NCBI RefSeq assembly: GCF_028682395.1
Contig: NZ_JANHLC010000002.1
Span: forward strand, 496,001 to 560,000
Direction of reading: 5' to 3'
DNA from: Pseudomonas putida
Lineage (GTDB): Bacteria; Pseudomonadota; Gammaproteobacteria; Pseudomonadales; Pseudomonadaceae
Length of the DNA stretch: 64,000 bases
Under the pieces are notes generated by a model. That model worked only from the letters and a program-made list of their open reading frames with translations. It was not told the DNA's origin and did no database searches. This document shows positions 25,158 through 34,022 of the stretch, piece by piece. Both the position numbers and the translations under genes were made by a program. Position 1 is the stretch's first letter. Every line of letters begins with the position of its first letter.

Positions 25158-26639
25158 TCAGTCTTCCTGCGTCACGCGCAACAGCTCATCGAGGCTGGTG
25201 GCGCCCTCAAGCACTCGCCGTTGGCCGTCCTGAAACAGGCTGGCCGAGCTTGTCCGTGCCGCACAGGCGAGTTCAGGCTCGCTGGCGCCGTTATGGATCA
25301 GCCGGGCCAGGTCCGCGTTGATACTCAGCAACTCATAGATCCCTATCCGTCCTCGGTAGCCCTGCTGGCAGTGGCCGCACCCCCGAGCCTGGAACAGGCG
25401 TACCGCGGCATCGGCGGGCAGGCCCAGGCGCAGGCATTGCGCCGCATCGGCGGTATAGGGTTGCTTGCACTCGCTGCACAGGGTACGGATCAGGCGCTGG
25501 GCCAACACCCCCACCAGTGACGAAGCCAACAGGTAACTGTCCACCCCCATGTCCACCAACCGGGTCACCGCCCCCACCGCACTATTGGTATGCAGGGTCG
25601 AAAGCACCAGGTGTCCGGTCAGCGACGCCTGCACGGCAATTTCTGCGGTTTCCTGGTCCCGGATCTCGCCGACCATCACCACGTCGGGGTCCTGACGCAG
25701 AATCGCCCGCAAACCGCGGGCAAAGGTCATGTCCACTTTGGGATTGACCGGCGTCTGGCCAATGCCAGGCAGGTGGTATTCGATCGGATCTTCGACCGTG
25801 AGAATATTGCGCGTCTGATCGTTGAGGCTGGTCAGGGCTGCGTACAGGCTGGTGGTCTTGCCGGAGCCAGTCGGCCCGGTCACCAGGAAAATACCGTGGG
25901 GCCGGCCAAGTATCTGCCGGAACCGCGCCAGGGTGTCAGCGGGCATGCCCAGGCAGGTAACATCAAGACGCCCGGCCTGCTTGTCGAGCAGACGCAACAC
26001 CACCCGTTCGCCATGGGCCGAGGGCAGCGTGGAGACCCGCACATCGACTTCGTGACCCGCCAGGCGCAGGGCTATTCGCCCATCCTGGGGGATGCGCTTT
26101 TCGGCGATATCCAGCCGGGCCATGACCTTGATCCGCGATACCAGCAGGGTCGCCAATTCACGCTTGGGTCGCAGCACTTCGCGCAATTGGCCGTCCACAC
26201 GCATACGCACCGACAGATACTGCTCGAAGGTTTCCAGATGCACATCCGAGGCCTTTTCACGTACTGCCTCGCTCAGCAGGGCGTTGATCAGGCGAATGAT
26301 CGGCGCATCGCCTTCCTGCTCGAGCAAGTCCGCCGTTTGGGGCAAGTGATCGGCCAGGCTCATCAGGTCCAGTTCATCGTCCAGCCCCAGGGCCACCTGC
26401 TCGGCCGCACTCTGCCCCTCGCTATAGCAACTGGCCAGACGGGCGGCGAACGGTTCGGCTTCGACGATCCGCAACACCAGCTCGCGTCCGGCCCAGCGGC
26501 GCACCTCCGCCACCGCAGTCAAGGGCGTATCGGCGCGCATCAGCAGCGTCAAGGGTTCACCCGAGCCCTCGAGCACGACGCCAAAACGCCGGGCAAAGCC
26601 AAACGGCAGGCGCTCCTGCCCCACCGCAGAGGCACTCAT
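25158..26639 (-). CDS. gspE: Type II secretion ATPase GspE
   Basis: Cytoplasmic hexameric ATPase that powers pseudopilus growth. In the 493-residue product Walker A is GPTGSGKTTSLYA, the Asp box is NILTVEDPIEY, Walker B is DPDVVMVGEIRDQETA and the His box is GHLVLSTLHTNSA. The C-terminal zinc-binding CM region has two CxxC pairs (CSEC and CGHC). The N-terminal GspL-binding domain is shorter than in some homologues. Its start overlaps the gspD stop. Confidence 0.96.
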   Translation of the reverse strand: MSASAVGQERLPFGFARRFGVVLEGSGEPLTLLMRADTPLTAVAEVRRWAGRELVLRIVEAEPFAARLASCYSEGQSAAEQVALGLDDELDLMSLADHLPQTADLLEQEGDAPIIRLINALLSEAVREKASDVHLETFEQYLSVRMRVDGQLREVLRPKRELATLLVSRIKVMARLDIAEKRIPQDGRIALRLAGHEVDVRVSTLPSAHGERVVLRLLDKQAGRLDVTCLGMPADTLARFRQILGRPHGIFLVTGPTGSGKTTSLYAALTSLNDQTRNILTVEDPIEYHLPGIGQTPVNPKVDMTFARGLRAILRQDPDVVMVGEIRDQETAEIAVQASLTGHLVLSTLHTNSAVGAVTRLVDMGVDSYLLASSLVGVLAQRLIRTLCSECKQPYTADAAQCLRLGLPADAAVRLFQARGCGHCQQGYRGRIGIYELLSINADLARLIHNGASEPELACAARTSSASLFQDGQRRVLEGATSLDELLRVTQED

Positions 26640-28546
26640 GGCGCCTCGCCCTCTTCGTCCGGCTGACCACCGCCGTCGAACATTCGCTGTGGATCGCGGG
26701 GCAGCAACAGGGAGTTGTCCTTGTGCTTACCGGGCCGGCTCAATTCACGCAACGCGTTGTAACGCGCCTCACTGATCTCGCTGATATCCTCCCGGCTACG
26801 TACAATGGTCGGGCGCAGGAACACCATCAGGTTGGTCTTTTCCTGGATCTCTTTATTCCAGCGAAACAAGGCTCCTAGATAAGGAATGCTGCGCAGCAGC
26901 GGTACGCCACTTTCCTGGGTGCGCACACTATCCTTAATCAGCCCGCCGATCACGATGATCTCGCCGTCATCCGCCAGGATGGTGCTCTTGAGCATGCGTT
27001 TGTTGGTGATCAGGTCCGAAGAATTCTGCCCTGATACGGTCGGCGCGATCTCCGAACTTTCCTGCTCGACCTCCAGGCGCAATAGCGAGCCTTCATTGAT
27101 ATGCGGCTTGATCTTCAGGCTGATGCCGATGTCCTTGCGCTCTACCGTGGTAAAGGGATTGTCCGAACCACTGCCCGAGGTGGTGTAGGAGCCCGTTTTG
27201 AACGGCACGTTCTGGCCGACCAGGATTTCCGCCTGCTGGTTATCCAGCGTCAACAGGCTCGGCGTCGACAGCACGTTGCTATGACTGTTACTCGCCAATG
27301 CCGAGACCAATGCACTGAAGCGATCACTACCGATATTCAGCACTGCGCCTTCGGGCAAGGCATTCTTGCCACCACCACCCACCCCGCCGATCTTGATACC
27401 GGTCCCGGGAAAGGAAATCCCTCCCTGGACATCACCGCCGGTGTACTGCCATTGCACCCCAAGGGCATCGACAATATCGCCGGAGATTTCCACAATCGCC
27501 GCATGAATCAGAACTTGAGAGCGTGGCTGGTCGAGCTGGCGGACAATATTCTCAATGGCCTCGACCTGGCTCGGCTCCGCAATCACCACCAGCGCGTTCT
27601 GGCTTTCATCGGCCCGGATCACCACATCGCTGGCGACGCCGGCTTCCTTGCCGGTTCCAGGGACACCCTGCTGTTTGAGGCGCTGCCCCACGGCATCGAG
27701 CATTTCGGCCAACGCCTTGGCATCCCCGTGACGTAGACGAATAACCCGGGCGTTATCCGAGGTCGTGGCCGTCGGCTTATCCAGCGACTGCGCCAGGGCC
27801 GTCAGGCGTTGACGCACAGGCGCAGTGCCCAGCACGACCAGTCGATTGCCCCGTGGATCGGCGATCACCTGTGCACCGGACTCCGCCGCCTGCTTGCCAA
27901 GGGACTGCTCCATCAGCCGGGCAATTTCCTGGGCTCGACCGTGCTTGAGATCCACTAGGCCATGGACACTTTTGCCCCCCGCGTCCAACTGGCGAATGAT
28001 TCTGGCGACACGTCGGACATTGGCGGCGTTATCGGTGACCACCACCGCATTGGCTGATACGGAGGGACCAATATGGCCACTGGCAGAAACCAGCGGACGC
28101 ATCAGGCCCGCCAGATCCGCCGCGAGGCTGGCATTGAGTTCAATGACCTCGGTCACGAACTGGGTATCGGCAGTATTCGCTTCACTGCCTGATTGGCTGG
28201 CACGGCTCTTGGCCTCAGCGGCCGGCGTGATCAGAATCCGGTCGCCCTCATCGATCACGGTGAAATTATGCGCATCGAGTACCGAGTAAAACAGCCGGCG
28301 AACGCCTTCGCGATCCAGCGCCTGCTTGGACAGAACAGTAATACGCCCCTGGACGCGGGGGTCGAGAATCACCGTGGTATCCAGAATCGAGGACATTTCT
28401 TCGACCACGTCACGTAATTCGGCATCCTGCATCGCCAACTGCCACTGGGTCTCACGAGCCAGCGCCACACCCGTGACGGCCCAACTCAAAATAACCAGCG
28501 CAGACAGGATCAGAAGGCCCGGTACGCTGTTTTTTGCCTTGTTCAT
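26636..28546 (-). CDS. gspD: Type II secretion secretin GspD
   Basis: Outer-membrane channel of the system, a 15-mer. The 636-residue product has a Sec signal (hydrophobic core LLILSALVILSWAVTG, cleavage near VALA/RE), N0-N3 domains (about 33-330) and the C-terminal secretin barrel with VPFKTGSYTTSG and the conserved [16 protein letters not shown]. The short C-terminal tail may bind a pilotin. There is no lipobox, so it is not the self-piloting HxcQ type. Confidence 0.95.
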   Translation of the reverse strand: MNKAKNSVPGLLILSALVILSWAVTGVALARETQWQLAMQDAELRDVVEEMSSILDTTVILDPRVQGRITVLSKQALDREGVRRLFYSVLDAHNFTVIDEGDRILITPAAEAKSRASQSGSEANTADTQFVTEVIELNASLAADLAGLMRPLVSASGHIGPSVSANAVVVTDNAANVRRVARIIRQLDAGGKSVHGLVDLKHGRAQEIARLMEQSLGKQAAESGAQVIADPRGNRLVVLGTAPVRQRLTALAQSLDKPTATTSDNARVIRLRHGDAKALAEMLDAVGQRLKQQGVPGTGKEAGVASDVVIRADESQNALVVIAEPSQVEAIENIVRQLDQPRSQVLIHAAIVEISGDIVDALGVQWQYTGGDVQGGISFPGTGIKIGGVGGGGKNALPEGAVLNIGSDRFSALVSALASNSHSNVLSTPSLLTLDNQQAEILVGQNVPFKTGSYTTSGSGSDNPFTTVERKDIGISLKIKPHINEGSLLRLEVEQESSEIAPTVSGQNSSDLITNKRMLKSTILADDGEIIVIGGLIKDSVRTQESGVPLLRSIPYLGALFRWNKEIQEKTNLMVFLRPTIVRSREDISEISEARYNALRELSRPGKHKDNSLLLPRDPQRMFDGGGQPDEEGEAP

Positions 28547-29128
28547 TCAATCATTACCCTGCAACTGCTCGACGATGGGACGGATGTAACGCCGGGCGTT
28601 ATCACGCTCGCCGGCGTCCGGGGTAACGGCCTCGCGCAGCAGGTGGCGGGCTGAGGCGCCAGAGCCCAGCGCCAGCGACTCCTCACGCCCATTGCGCCAG
28701 AGCACCACGTGATCGGATTCGACTCGACGTAAAACGCTGCCCCCCGGCAAACGCTCGCCAACCCGATAAACACGCGCCCCGCCGCTACCCGCCAACAAGG
28801 CACGGGACTCGCCATCAGGGGAGACAAAACTGGCTTGCAGACGCAACGCCTCACTGCTGCGCGCCAGGGGTCCCTGGGCTTGCAGTCCCAGCACGATCAG
28901 CAGCGCGGAAAGATTCAGGGGGGGGGCCACAACCAGCGGAGCCGGAGCCGTCGTTGCCGTGGTCGGCACCATGACGCGCGCAGCGCGTGCCTGGAGTTCA
29001 TCGCGCAACAGGTACACGGCGTACACCAGGACCAGACAGACCAGTACCAGGCGCGACAGCCAGAGTCTGCGAGATACGCTTGAGGCATCACGCAGAAGGG
29101 CTGGTTTAAAGGTGTCTGCGTTAAACAC
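28547..29128 (-). CDS. gspC: Type II secretion protein GspC
   Basis: Inner-membrane protein that connects the assembly platform to the secretin N0 domain and helps select substrates. The 193-residue product has one membrane segment (LVLVCLVLVYAVYLL, about 25-40) and the HR domain (LIVLGLQAQGP to DHVVLWRNGREESLAL). GTG 29128 is chosen because AAGG precedes it by six bases and it overlaps the end of the cytochrome b561 gene. No PDZ domain is seen, as in XcpP. Confidence 0.85.
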   Translation of the reverse strand: MFNADTFKPALLRDASSVSRRLWLSRLVLVCLVLVYAVYLLRDELQARAARVMVPTTATTAPAPLVVAPPLNLSALLIVLGLQAQGPLARSSEALRLQASFVSPDGESRALLAGSGGARVYRVGERLPGGSVLRRVESDHVVLWRNGREESLALGSGASARHLLREAVTPDAGERDNARRYIRPIVEQLQGND

Positions 29129-29693
29129 TGTCGCCTTCACACAGATTGATGCGTACACCAGATGACCGCCGTGGCCACATGCGCCGCAGCACCCGGGTCC
29201 CGTGGAATTCATGCTTGATGACCGCCGCGATATGCAAGGCCACCAATACACTCAACAACATGCAGGAAAAAATATGAATATCTTCAAACCATTGCGTCCA
29301 ATAGGGATCCGTTATCGGTTGGGTTAAGGACACCCAGCCGAAGACATCGATATCACGCGTCATCATCAACACACCGGTCGCCAATACAATCGCAGTCACG
29401 ACATACAGCGCGACATGCACTAACCATGCGGCATAAACAGCCCAGCGGCCGGAGTCGCTACGATGCGAAATCTTATGGGCAAAAAAGAAGTAAACGCGCA
29501 CTACAAACACAGGAATAAACAACGCTGTCAGTGATACGTTGATATAACCAATAAGCGCTTTTGTCTCTGGCAGAACACTGGCCATCGCCACATAAAAACC
29601 ACTGGACAGTGTCCACAGAATCACCAACGCCGACACCCAATGCAAGAGTATCTGCGGCAATGAGTAATGAGTCCTTCGTTTAACTATTTCCAT
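29121..29693 (-). CDS. Cytochrome b561-family membrane protein
   Basis: Predicted di-haem b cytochrome of the inner membrane, 190 residues with four membrane segments (starting QILLHWVSALVILWTL, VSLTALFIPVFVVRVYFF, LVHVALYVVTAIVLATGV and FSCMLLSVLVALHIAAV). Histidines in helix 1 (LLHW), helix 3 (LVHVAL) and helix 4 (EDIHIF, ALHIAA) are candidate haem ligands. Its last bases overlap the GTG of gspC, so it is the first gene of the type II secretion operon rather than a bystander. It lies directly after an LPMO gene; LPMOs need electrons, which makes a role in extracytoplasmic redox supply conceivable but unproved. Confidence 0.85.
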   Translation of the reverse strand: MEIVKRRTHYSLPQILLHWVSALVILWTLSSGFYVAMASVLPETKALIGYINVSLTALFIPVFVVRVYFFFAHKISHRSDSGRWAVYAAWLVHVALYVVTAIVLATGVLMMTRDIDVFGWVSLTQPITDPYWTQWFEDIHIFSCMLLSVLVALHIAAVIKHEFHGTRVLRRMWPRRSSGVRINLCEGDSV

Positions 29694-29717
29694 ACATTAA
29701 CAACCTACCAGCACTCT

Positions 29718-29760
29718 AGAAAAAACAACTCCGAATGGTGCATGGCGCCATCCGGAGTTG
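29718..29760 (-). terminator. Rho-independent terminator after the LPMO gene
   Basis: CAACTCCGGATGGCGCCATGC with its arm ATTCGGAGTTG form a long hairpin followed on the minus strand by TTTTTTC. It separates the LPMO transcript from the b561-gsp operon. Confidence 0.85.
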
Positions 29761-29772
29761 CTCTAAATCAAC

Positions 29773-31269
29773 TTACTTGGCGATCCACGCGTCCGTCCAG
29801 TCCGAACCAACGCCTGGCACATAGTGATGGCTGTTGACTTGGCACCAGCCCGAATACGGGAACGGTTTGCACTCGTAGAGTTTGCCGTTGGCTGGCTGCA
29901 GAACTACAGTGCCAGCTTTATAGGACTTGATACCTTCCGGATACACAGCGTCGTAATCGCCCGAAACGCTTTCAGCATCACCGGTCAATTTGAAGCCCTT
30001 GGTTTCCTGGAAGCTCAGACGACCATCTGCAGAGGTAGCGATCATCACCAGCGTGTGGTCACCCGGCTTGCTGGCAACATCCACGGTAATGGTTTGCGTA
30101 CCGCCAGTCACCGACTGCTTGGTGAAACCAACCTGCTTGTTGTTGGCATCGAATACCGTGGCTTTGACTTCCAGATCACGGTTGCCCATCACGCTGAAAT
30201 CAACTTTGGCACGACCGTTTTCCAGAGCGAATTCAGGCTGAATGCTGTGAATATGCATCGCTGCATCCGGATCGCCTTTGTACTCGATCTGCATTTCGAA
30301 AGTGGTCACGCCACTTTCAGCCTTGGCGAACAACTGGTTGCTGCCCTTGACCGGATTGATTTCGCCTTCGGCATCACGGACACCGGCACGAATCAGGGTC
30401 TGGGTGGCATTGACCCGTTCAGCCAGCTTGAAGGCCCAGTTCTGCGACTGACCTTCTTCTGGCGATTCGATGGTGATCGACACGCTGAACTGGGCGCTTT
30501 CCGCACCGCCCACAAAGGCGCGAGCGGTCACTTTGTCACCGACTTTCAAATCACTGTTCGCGTTGATGGCGCCGACACTGGACCAGCCATCAACCGGTGC
30601 AACCACACCCGTATCACCGGCATCACCCGCCACGATATTCACGTCAACCGCTTTGTGGAACGCTTTGTCAGTATCCCCAACGGTCCAGACCCCAAGGATC
30701 ACGTGATGACCACTTTTATCATTCGGGATGGTGCAGTCGTGCTTCTCCTTGGCCGGGCCCCGACCGCCCGCTTGACCGCTTTCAATCGGTGCAAGGTGCT
30801 TACCGTCATAGCCACAGAACGGGGTCAGATCGAACTGGGCGCGCGTCAGCGGCGCATTCGGATTCCAGCCGTTCTTGGTGATGAAGTACTCCCACTTGGT
30901 GGTGAGGTGAGCTGCAGTGTAGAACCAGTCGAACTTGATCGCGCGATCCGTGATCTCGTTCAAGTGCCAGCGATTGGCCGACTGCTGATCCAAGGCCGCA
31001 AACTTGGTGTGCGAACCGCTGGCAATCTCGCCGTCCACCGCGCCATGTGCTGCCGGAAAGCCTTTGAGCACCTCACCCACGCTTTGCGGTTCGTACTGTG
31101 CGTCGCCACAGCCCGTGTTTTTACCCTGCTGGCACAGCAGAGCGCGCTCGGGAGGGTTGGTCATGTAGCCGTGTGCTACCACGTTCTGGCTGGCCAGCAT
31201 GCCGCCCATCAGAACCACGGAGGAAATGATCCCCGAGAGTGCGTTTAACTTGAACATAGAACTTTTCAA
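29773..31269 (-). CDS. cbpD: Lytic polysaccharide monooxygenase, GbpA/CbpD-like (AA10)
   Basis: Secreted copper enzyme that cleaves chitin oxidatively and can mediate binding to chitin or glycans; CbpD is a known type II substrate in P. aeruginosa. The 498-residue precursor has a signal peptide ending NVVA, so the mature chain begins HGYMTNPPERALLCQQG with the N-terminal His of the copper brace. The AA10 domain spans about 33-205, followed by GbpA-type domains (about 215-425) and a C-terminal chitin-binding module (LYECKPFPYSGWCQ to DWTDAWIAK). It is longer than CbpD and closer to GbpA in length. TTG 31269 is the likely start, because GGAG lies seven bases before it while the ATG at 31257 has none close by. 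It lies next to the type II operon. Confidence 0.92.
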   Translation of the reverse strand: MKSSMFKLNALSGIISSVVLMGGMLASQNVVAHGYMTNPPERALLCQQGKNTGCGDAQYEPQSVGEVLKGFPAAHGAVDGEIASGSHTKFAALDQQSANRWHLNEITDRAIKFDWFYTAAHLTTKWEYFITKNGWNPNAPLTRAQFDLTPFCGYDGKHLAPIESGQAGGRGPAKEKHDCTIPNDKSGHHVILGVWTVGDTDKAFHKAVDVNIVAGDAGDTGVVAPVDGWSSVGAINANSDLKVGDKVTARAFVGGAESAQFSVSITIESPEEGQSQNWAFKLAERVNATQTLIRAGVRDAEGEINPVKGSNQLFAKAESGVTTFEMQIEYKGDPDAAMHIHSIQPEFALENGRAKVDFSVMGNRDLEVKATVFDANNKQVGFTKQSVTGGTQTITVDVASKPGDHTLVMIATSADGRLSFQETKGFKLTGDAESVSGDYDAVYPEGIKSYKAGTVVLQPANGKLYECKPFPYSGWCQVNSHHYVPGVGSDWTDAWIAK

Positions 31270-31795
31270 TGTATATCTCCAGATTGTTTAAATCGCCGCC
31301 AAGCCTTCATCCTAAAGACTTATAACAACGCATTCATACCGCTTAATATCCGCAAAAAATCCTTATTCGCGGAAACAAATCCTTCAAAAAACCATTAAAA
31401 CCCAACACTTAAAAAATGCCCCAGAAAGAGACACTTACAAAAACGAAAGGAGTTCATGACAAACAAGAACAAGTGCGTAACGAAAACTTCCTACAGACCA
31501 ACTCGTAGGAACAACCCTACACGATCAAAATTTATAAACCAACGTCACTAATAATCAAAAAGTTTCTTTTGAGAATTTTCCCATATCGCACAAAACAGCC
31601 TCATGGAAAGATTGGATCCAATCCATAGAAACACAAACTATAAATAATTAGACAGCCTGACAAAACAAATAACATACTGCAGCCACACCCGACAACACCC
31701 TCACCAATTACATAGTGGCCCGCCCCACAGAATCGGAAACACGGCCAACGCGCCGTAACAAACTGGTTGACACTTACATTTCAGGGAGTTAAATC
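31270..31795. other. A/T-rich intergenic region between the LPMO and csrA-like genes
   Basis: A divergent 526-base region, markedly richer in A/T than the genes around it. It must hold the LPMO promoter and that of the csrA-like gene, but no convincing -35/-10 pair was found. It contains a possible 31-codon ORF (31456-31551) and the perfect 14-bp palindrome GATTGGATCCAATC (31610-31623), which could be a regulator site. Confidence 0.5.
31456..31551 (+). CDS. Possible 31-residue basic peptide
   Basis: AAGGAG lies three bases before an ATG followed by 31 codons, giving a very basic peptide (start MTNKNKCVTKTS, end FINQRH). The ribosome-binding site is better than that of many genes nearby, but the composition simply reflects A-rich DNA. 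No relative is recognised. It could be a leader peptide or chance. Confidence 0.25.
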   Translation: MTNKNKCVTKTSYRPTRRNNPTRSKFINQRH

Positions 31796-31984
31796 ATGCT
31801 GGTACTTTCTCGCCAGACCAAAGAATCAATCCGCATTGACGGTAATATCCTGATTACCATCCTCGATACGCGGGAGCACAGCATCAAACTGGGTGTGACG
31901 TTTCTCGATACTTACCAGGGCGGGAAGCACATTGCATGCAACCCGCCCCTCAGTAGTAAAACTGTTTTACATCGTTCGAAATAA
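31796..31984 (+). CDS. Divergent CsrA/RsmA-family RNA-binding protein
   Basis: Probable post-transcriptional regulator that binds GGA motifs in mRNA leaders. The 62-residue product begins MLVLSRQTKESIRIDGNILI and continues ITILDTREHSIKLGVT, a good match to CsrA strands 1-4 including the RNA-contacting Arg6. Instead of the usual AP-x-VxVHREEIYxRI ending it has about 14 extra residues (FLDTYQGGKHIACN) and stops at VLHRSK, keeping an HR pair but losing most of the C-terminal helix. GGGAG precedes the ATG. It ends 14 bases from the convergent end of the type III cluster. It may be a specialised T3SS regulator or a decaying copy. Confidence 0.75.
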   Translation: MLVLSRQTKESIRIDGNILITILDTREHSIKLGVTFLDTYQGGKHIACNPPLSSKTVLHRSK

Positions 31985-31998
31985 CTCAGCTCATGCCG

Positions 31999-32673
31999 TC
32001 AGGCAATTGGGGAGGTGCCTGGGGACGAGTTATCGCAAGACTCGATCCCGAGTTCATGTTGCGCCCATTGCTGCTTCAGCGCCGTTTGCAATGCAATCAG
32101 TTGCCCATCGATGCTCGCATCGATGATCCCAACCTCGGTTTCCAGCATGCAACCGCCCTGCCCCAGGCGAGCATCGGCGATCACATCGACGTAACCGATT
32201 TCGGGAAAGTCCTTGAGCACCCGGGAAATCTGCTCACGGACCTCTGTCACCCGATCCGGCTCCACATGCAGAATCACATGCTTCTGGTTACTGACCAGCG
32301 ACAAGGCTTCGCGAGTGACCTGCAAGGTCAACTCGGTGTCGTCGAACTGACGAACGATCTTGCGCACGGCCTGCAGCACGACCTCGCTCATCTGCTCTTC
32401 GACGCGGCGATAGTAGTCATTGCACTGCAACAGAGTCTCCTGAATCAGCACAGCCTGCTGCGTACGCGCCTGCTCCATCCCGGCCAGCCAGCCGAGTTGC
32501 TTCTGCTCTTCGTAAATCTCCTCGGCTCCCCGCTCAATGTCTTCGGCCCGCCGGCGCGCAACCTCAAGCAGCTCATCAGCCATCAGATAGCGTTGATAAT
32601 CGGCACTGCGCAGCAACACCTGCTCGGGCGCCAAGAGGATGCGCTCGGCTTTTATTTCAATAAATGGAAGCAT
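31999..32673 (-). CDS. pscL: Type III secretion stator protein SctL (PscL)
   Basis: Cytoplasmic stator that holds and regulates the SctN ATPase and links it to SctQ/SctK in the sorting platform. The 224-residue product has an N-terminal region, a central coiled coil (about 35-100, ELLEVARRRAEDIERGAEEIYEEQ) and the FliH/YscL C-terminal domain (VILHVEPDRVTEVREQISR). Last gene of the leftward pscB-L block; its start lies 22 bases inside pscK. Confidence 0.92.
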   Translation of the reverse strand: MLPFIEIKAERILLAPEQVLLRSADYQRYLMADELLEVARRRAEDIERGAEEIYEEQKQLGWLAGMEQARTQQAVLIQETLLQCNDYYRRVEEQMSEVVLQAVRKIVRQFDDTELTLQVTREALSLVSNQKHVILHVEPDRVTEVREQISRVLKDFPEIGYVDVIADARLGQGGCMLETEVGIIDASIDGQLIALQTALKQQWAQHELGIESCDNSSPGTSPIA

Positions 32674-33278
32674 TCAGGACTCACTTGTCGAGCAACTTTC
32701 AAACACAGGGCTCTGGCCAATGGCTGGTTCTCGGCATCCGCCAGCAACGTTGACAACTGCGCATGCGGCGCCAGCCGCAGGGCCAGTCGACGTGTATAAC
32801 CTTCATCCACCGAACCCAGCGCAAACAACCAGAATTGCAGACCGCAAGCCTGGAAGTACCCCTGCAAAGACCCGTGCGGTAGTCGCTGCTGCCACCCGGC
32901 CGGCCAGCGGCCAATAATCAGGTCAAGCTGTTCAAGACAATAACGATGCCCCGCCTCGCCAATCGCCTCGCGCACAGGCTGCACATCGCTGGCACGCAGC
33001 AACTGACGCATGGCCTGGCCATGCAGCAGCCCGCCCAGATAACCCAGAGTCAATTCAAATGCCGCTTGCGGATACAGGGCCAGGCCGCCAAGGGCCTCAG
33101 GCATCCGGAAGTCGGTACTGAGCGACAGTTCTTCCAGTAACCAGGCATTGAGACGACTCTGTTCGCGCCACTGCGCGAGCCCTGCCAGGACTTCACGGAT
33201 CGAGCCGGACAGATGGCGCTCATCCAGATAGCGTGCCGGACAAAAACGCAGTTGGTAAGGCGTCAGTAACAGCGCCAT
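32652..33278 (-). CDS. pscK: Type III secretion sorting-platform protein SctK (PscK)
   Basis: Cytoplasmic component joining SctD to SctQ in the sorting platform. The 208-residue product is recognised from position and the YscK-type start (LLTPYQLRFCPARYLDERHL) and the WLLEELSLS segment. It has no membrane segment. Its start overlaps the pscJ stop. Confidence 0.88.
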   Translation of the reverse strand: MALLLTPYQLRFCPARYLDERHLSGSIREVLAGLAQWREQSRLNAWLLEELSLSTDFRMPEALGGLALYPQAAFELTLGYLGGLLHGQAMRQLLRASDVQPVREAIGEAGHRYCLEQLDLIIGRWPAGWQQRLPHGSLQGYFQACGLQFWLFALGSVDEGYTRRLALRLAPHAQLSTLLADAENQPLARALCLKVARQVSPECFHLLK

Positions 33279-34015
33279 TACCGCCCCCTGTCACGTCGCC
33301 ATATGAACTGGGCGAGGTTGCTGATCAGCACCAGCGCGACCATCAGTGCCACCAGAAACAGCAGACGCCCACGGGACTCCGGGGCCACCTGAATCGAAAA
33401 CAGGCTTTCAAGACGTGGCGCCAGAGGCACCTGGCGAACGTCCTGGGAGGGCACCAGTACGACGCTGATACGGTCATAGCTCAGCCCTTCGATGCCGTTG
33501 TTGACCAACTGCTTGACCTGCGGCACATAGGCATCGAGCTGGATATCGGCAGCATGCTTGATAAATACCGACGCCGAGGCCACGGAGGATTTAAGCCCGA
33601 GCCCTTCTCGCTCCTCCGGCAAGACCACATGCACCCGTGCGACCAACACCCCATCGATTTCGGAGAGGGTCCGGGCAATTTCCTGGGCCTTGGCATAATT
33701 AAGCCGGGCGCGCTCTTCCAGGGGAGACGAGATCAGGCTGTCCTTGGGAAATACATCCTTGATTGTGGAGAAGCGCTCGCGGGGATAGCCCTTTCGCTTG
33801 AGCGTATCGACCGCTTGCGCCATATCCGACTCCTCGACCAGCAGCTTGATGCGCCCATCCTTGTCGGCCTGCTTGGTCGCGGAGATACCTTCGGTGCGCA
33901 GTAACGCAAGCATCTCATTGCCTTCCTTCTGGCTGACCCCGGTATAGAGTTCAACCTTGCAACCGGCTAGCATCATCACCAGTAGTAACAGCAGTGCCCG
34001 ATTCAGTCTTTTCAC
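33278..34015 (-). CDS. pscJ: Type III secretion inner MS-ring lipoprotein SctJ (PscJ)
   Basis: Forms the inner ring of the basal body with SctD. The 245-residue product has a lipoprotein signal with lipobox LAGC (residue 19), two ring-building domains (about 22-90 and 110-190, with [10 protein letters not shown]) and a C-terminal membrane segment ([20 protein letters not shown]). The start is GTG 34015, with AGGTG just upstream. Full length for the family. Confidence 0.95.
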   Translation of the reverse strand: MKRLNRALLLLLVMMLAGCKVELYTGVSQKEGNEMLALLRTEGISATKQADKDGRIKLLVEESDMAQAVDTLKRKGYPRERFSTIKDVFPKDSLISSPLEERARLNYAKAQEIARTLSEIDGVLVARVHVVLPEEREGLGLKSSVASASVFIKHAADIQLDAYVPQVKQLVNNGIEGLSYDRISVVLVPSQDVRQVPLAPRLESLFSIQVAPESRGRLLFLVALMVALVLISNLAQFIWRRDRGR

Positions 34016-34022
34016 GCATCAC

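Noticed and set aside
29824..31248. Plus-strand frame of 474 codons opposite the LPMO gene
   Set aside because: No family resemblance; the opposite strand has signal peptide, copper-site His and chitin-binding module.
31767..31795. TTGACA before the csrA-like gene as a -35 element
   Set aside because: A -10 at normal spacing would fall on the ribosome-binding site and start codon, leaving no leader.
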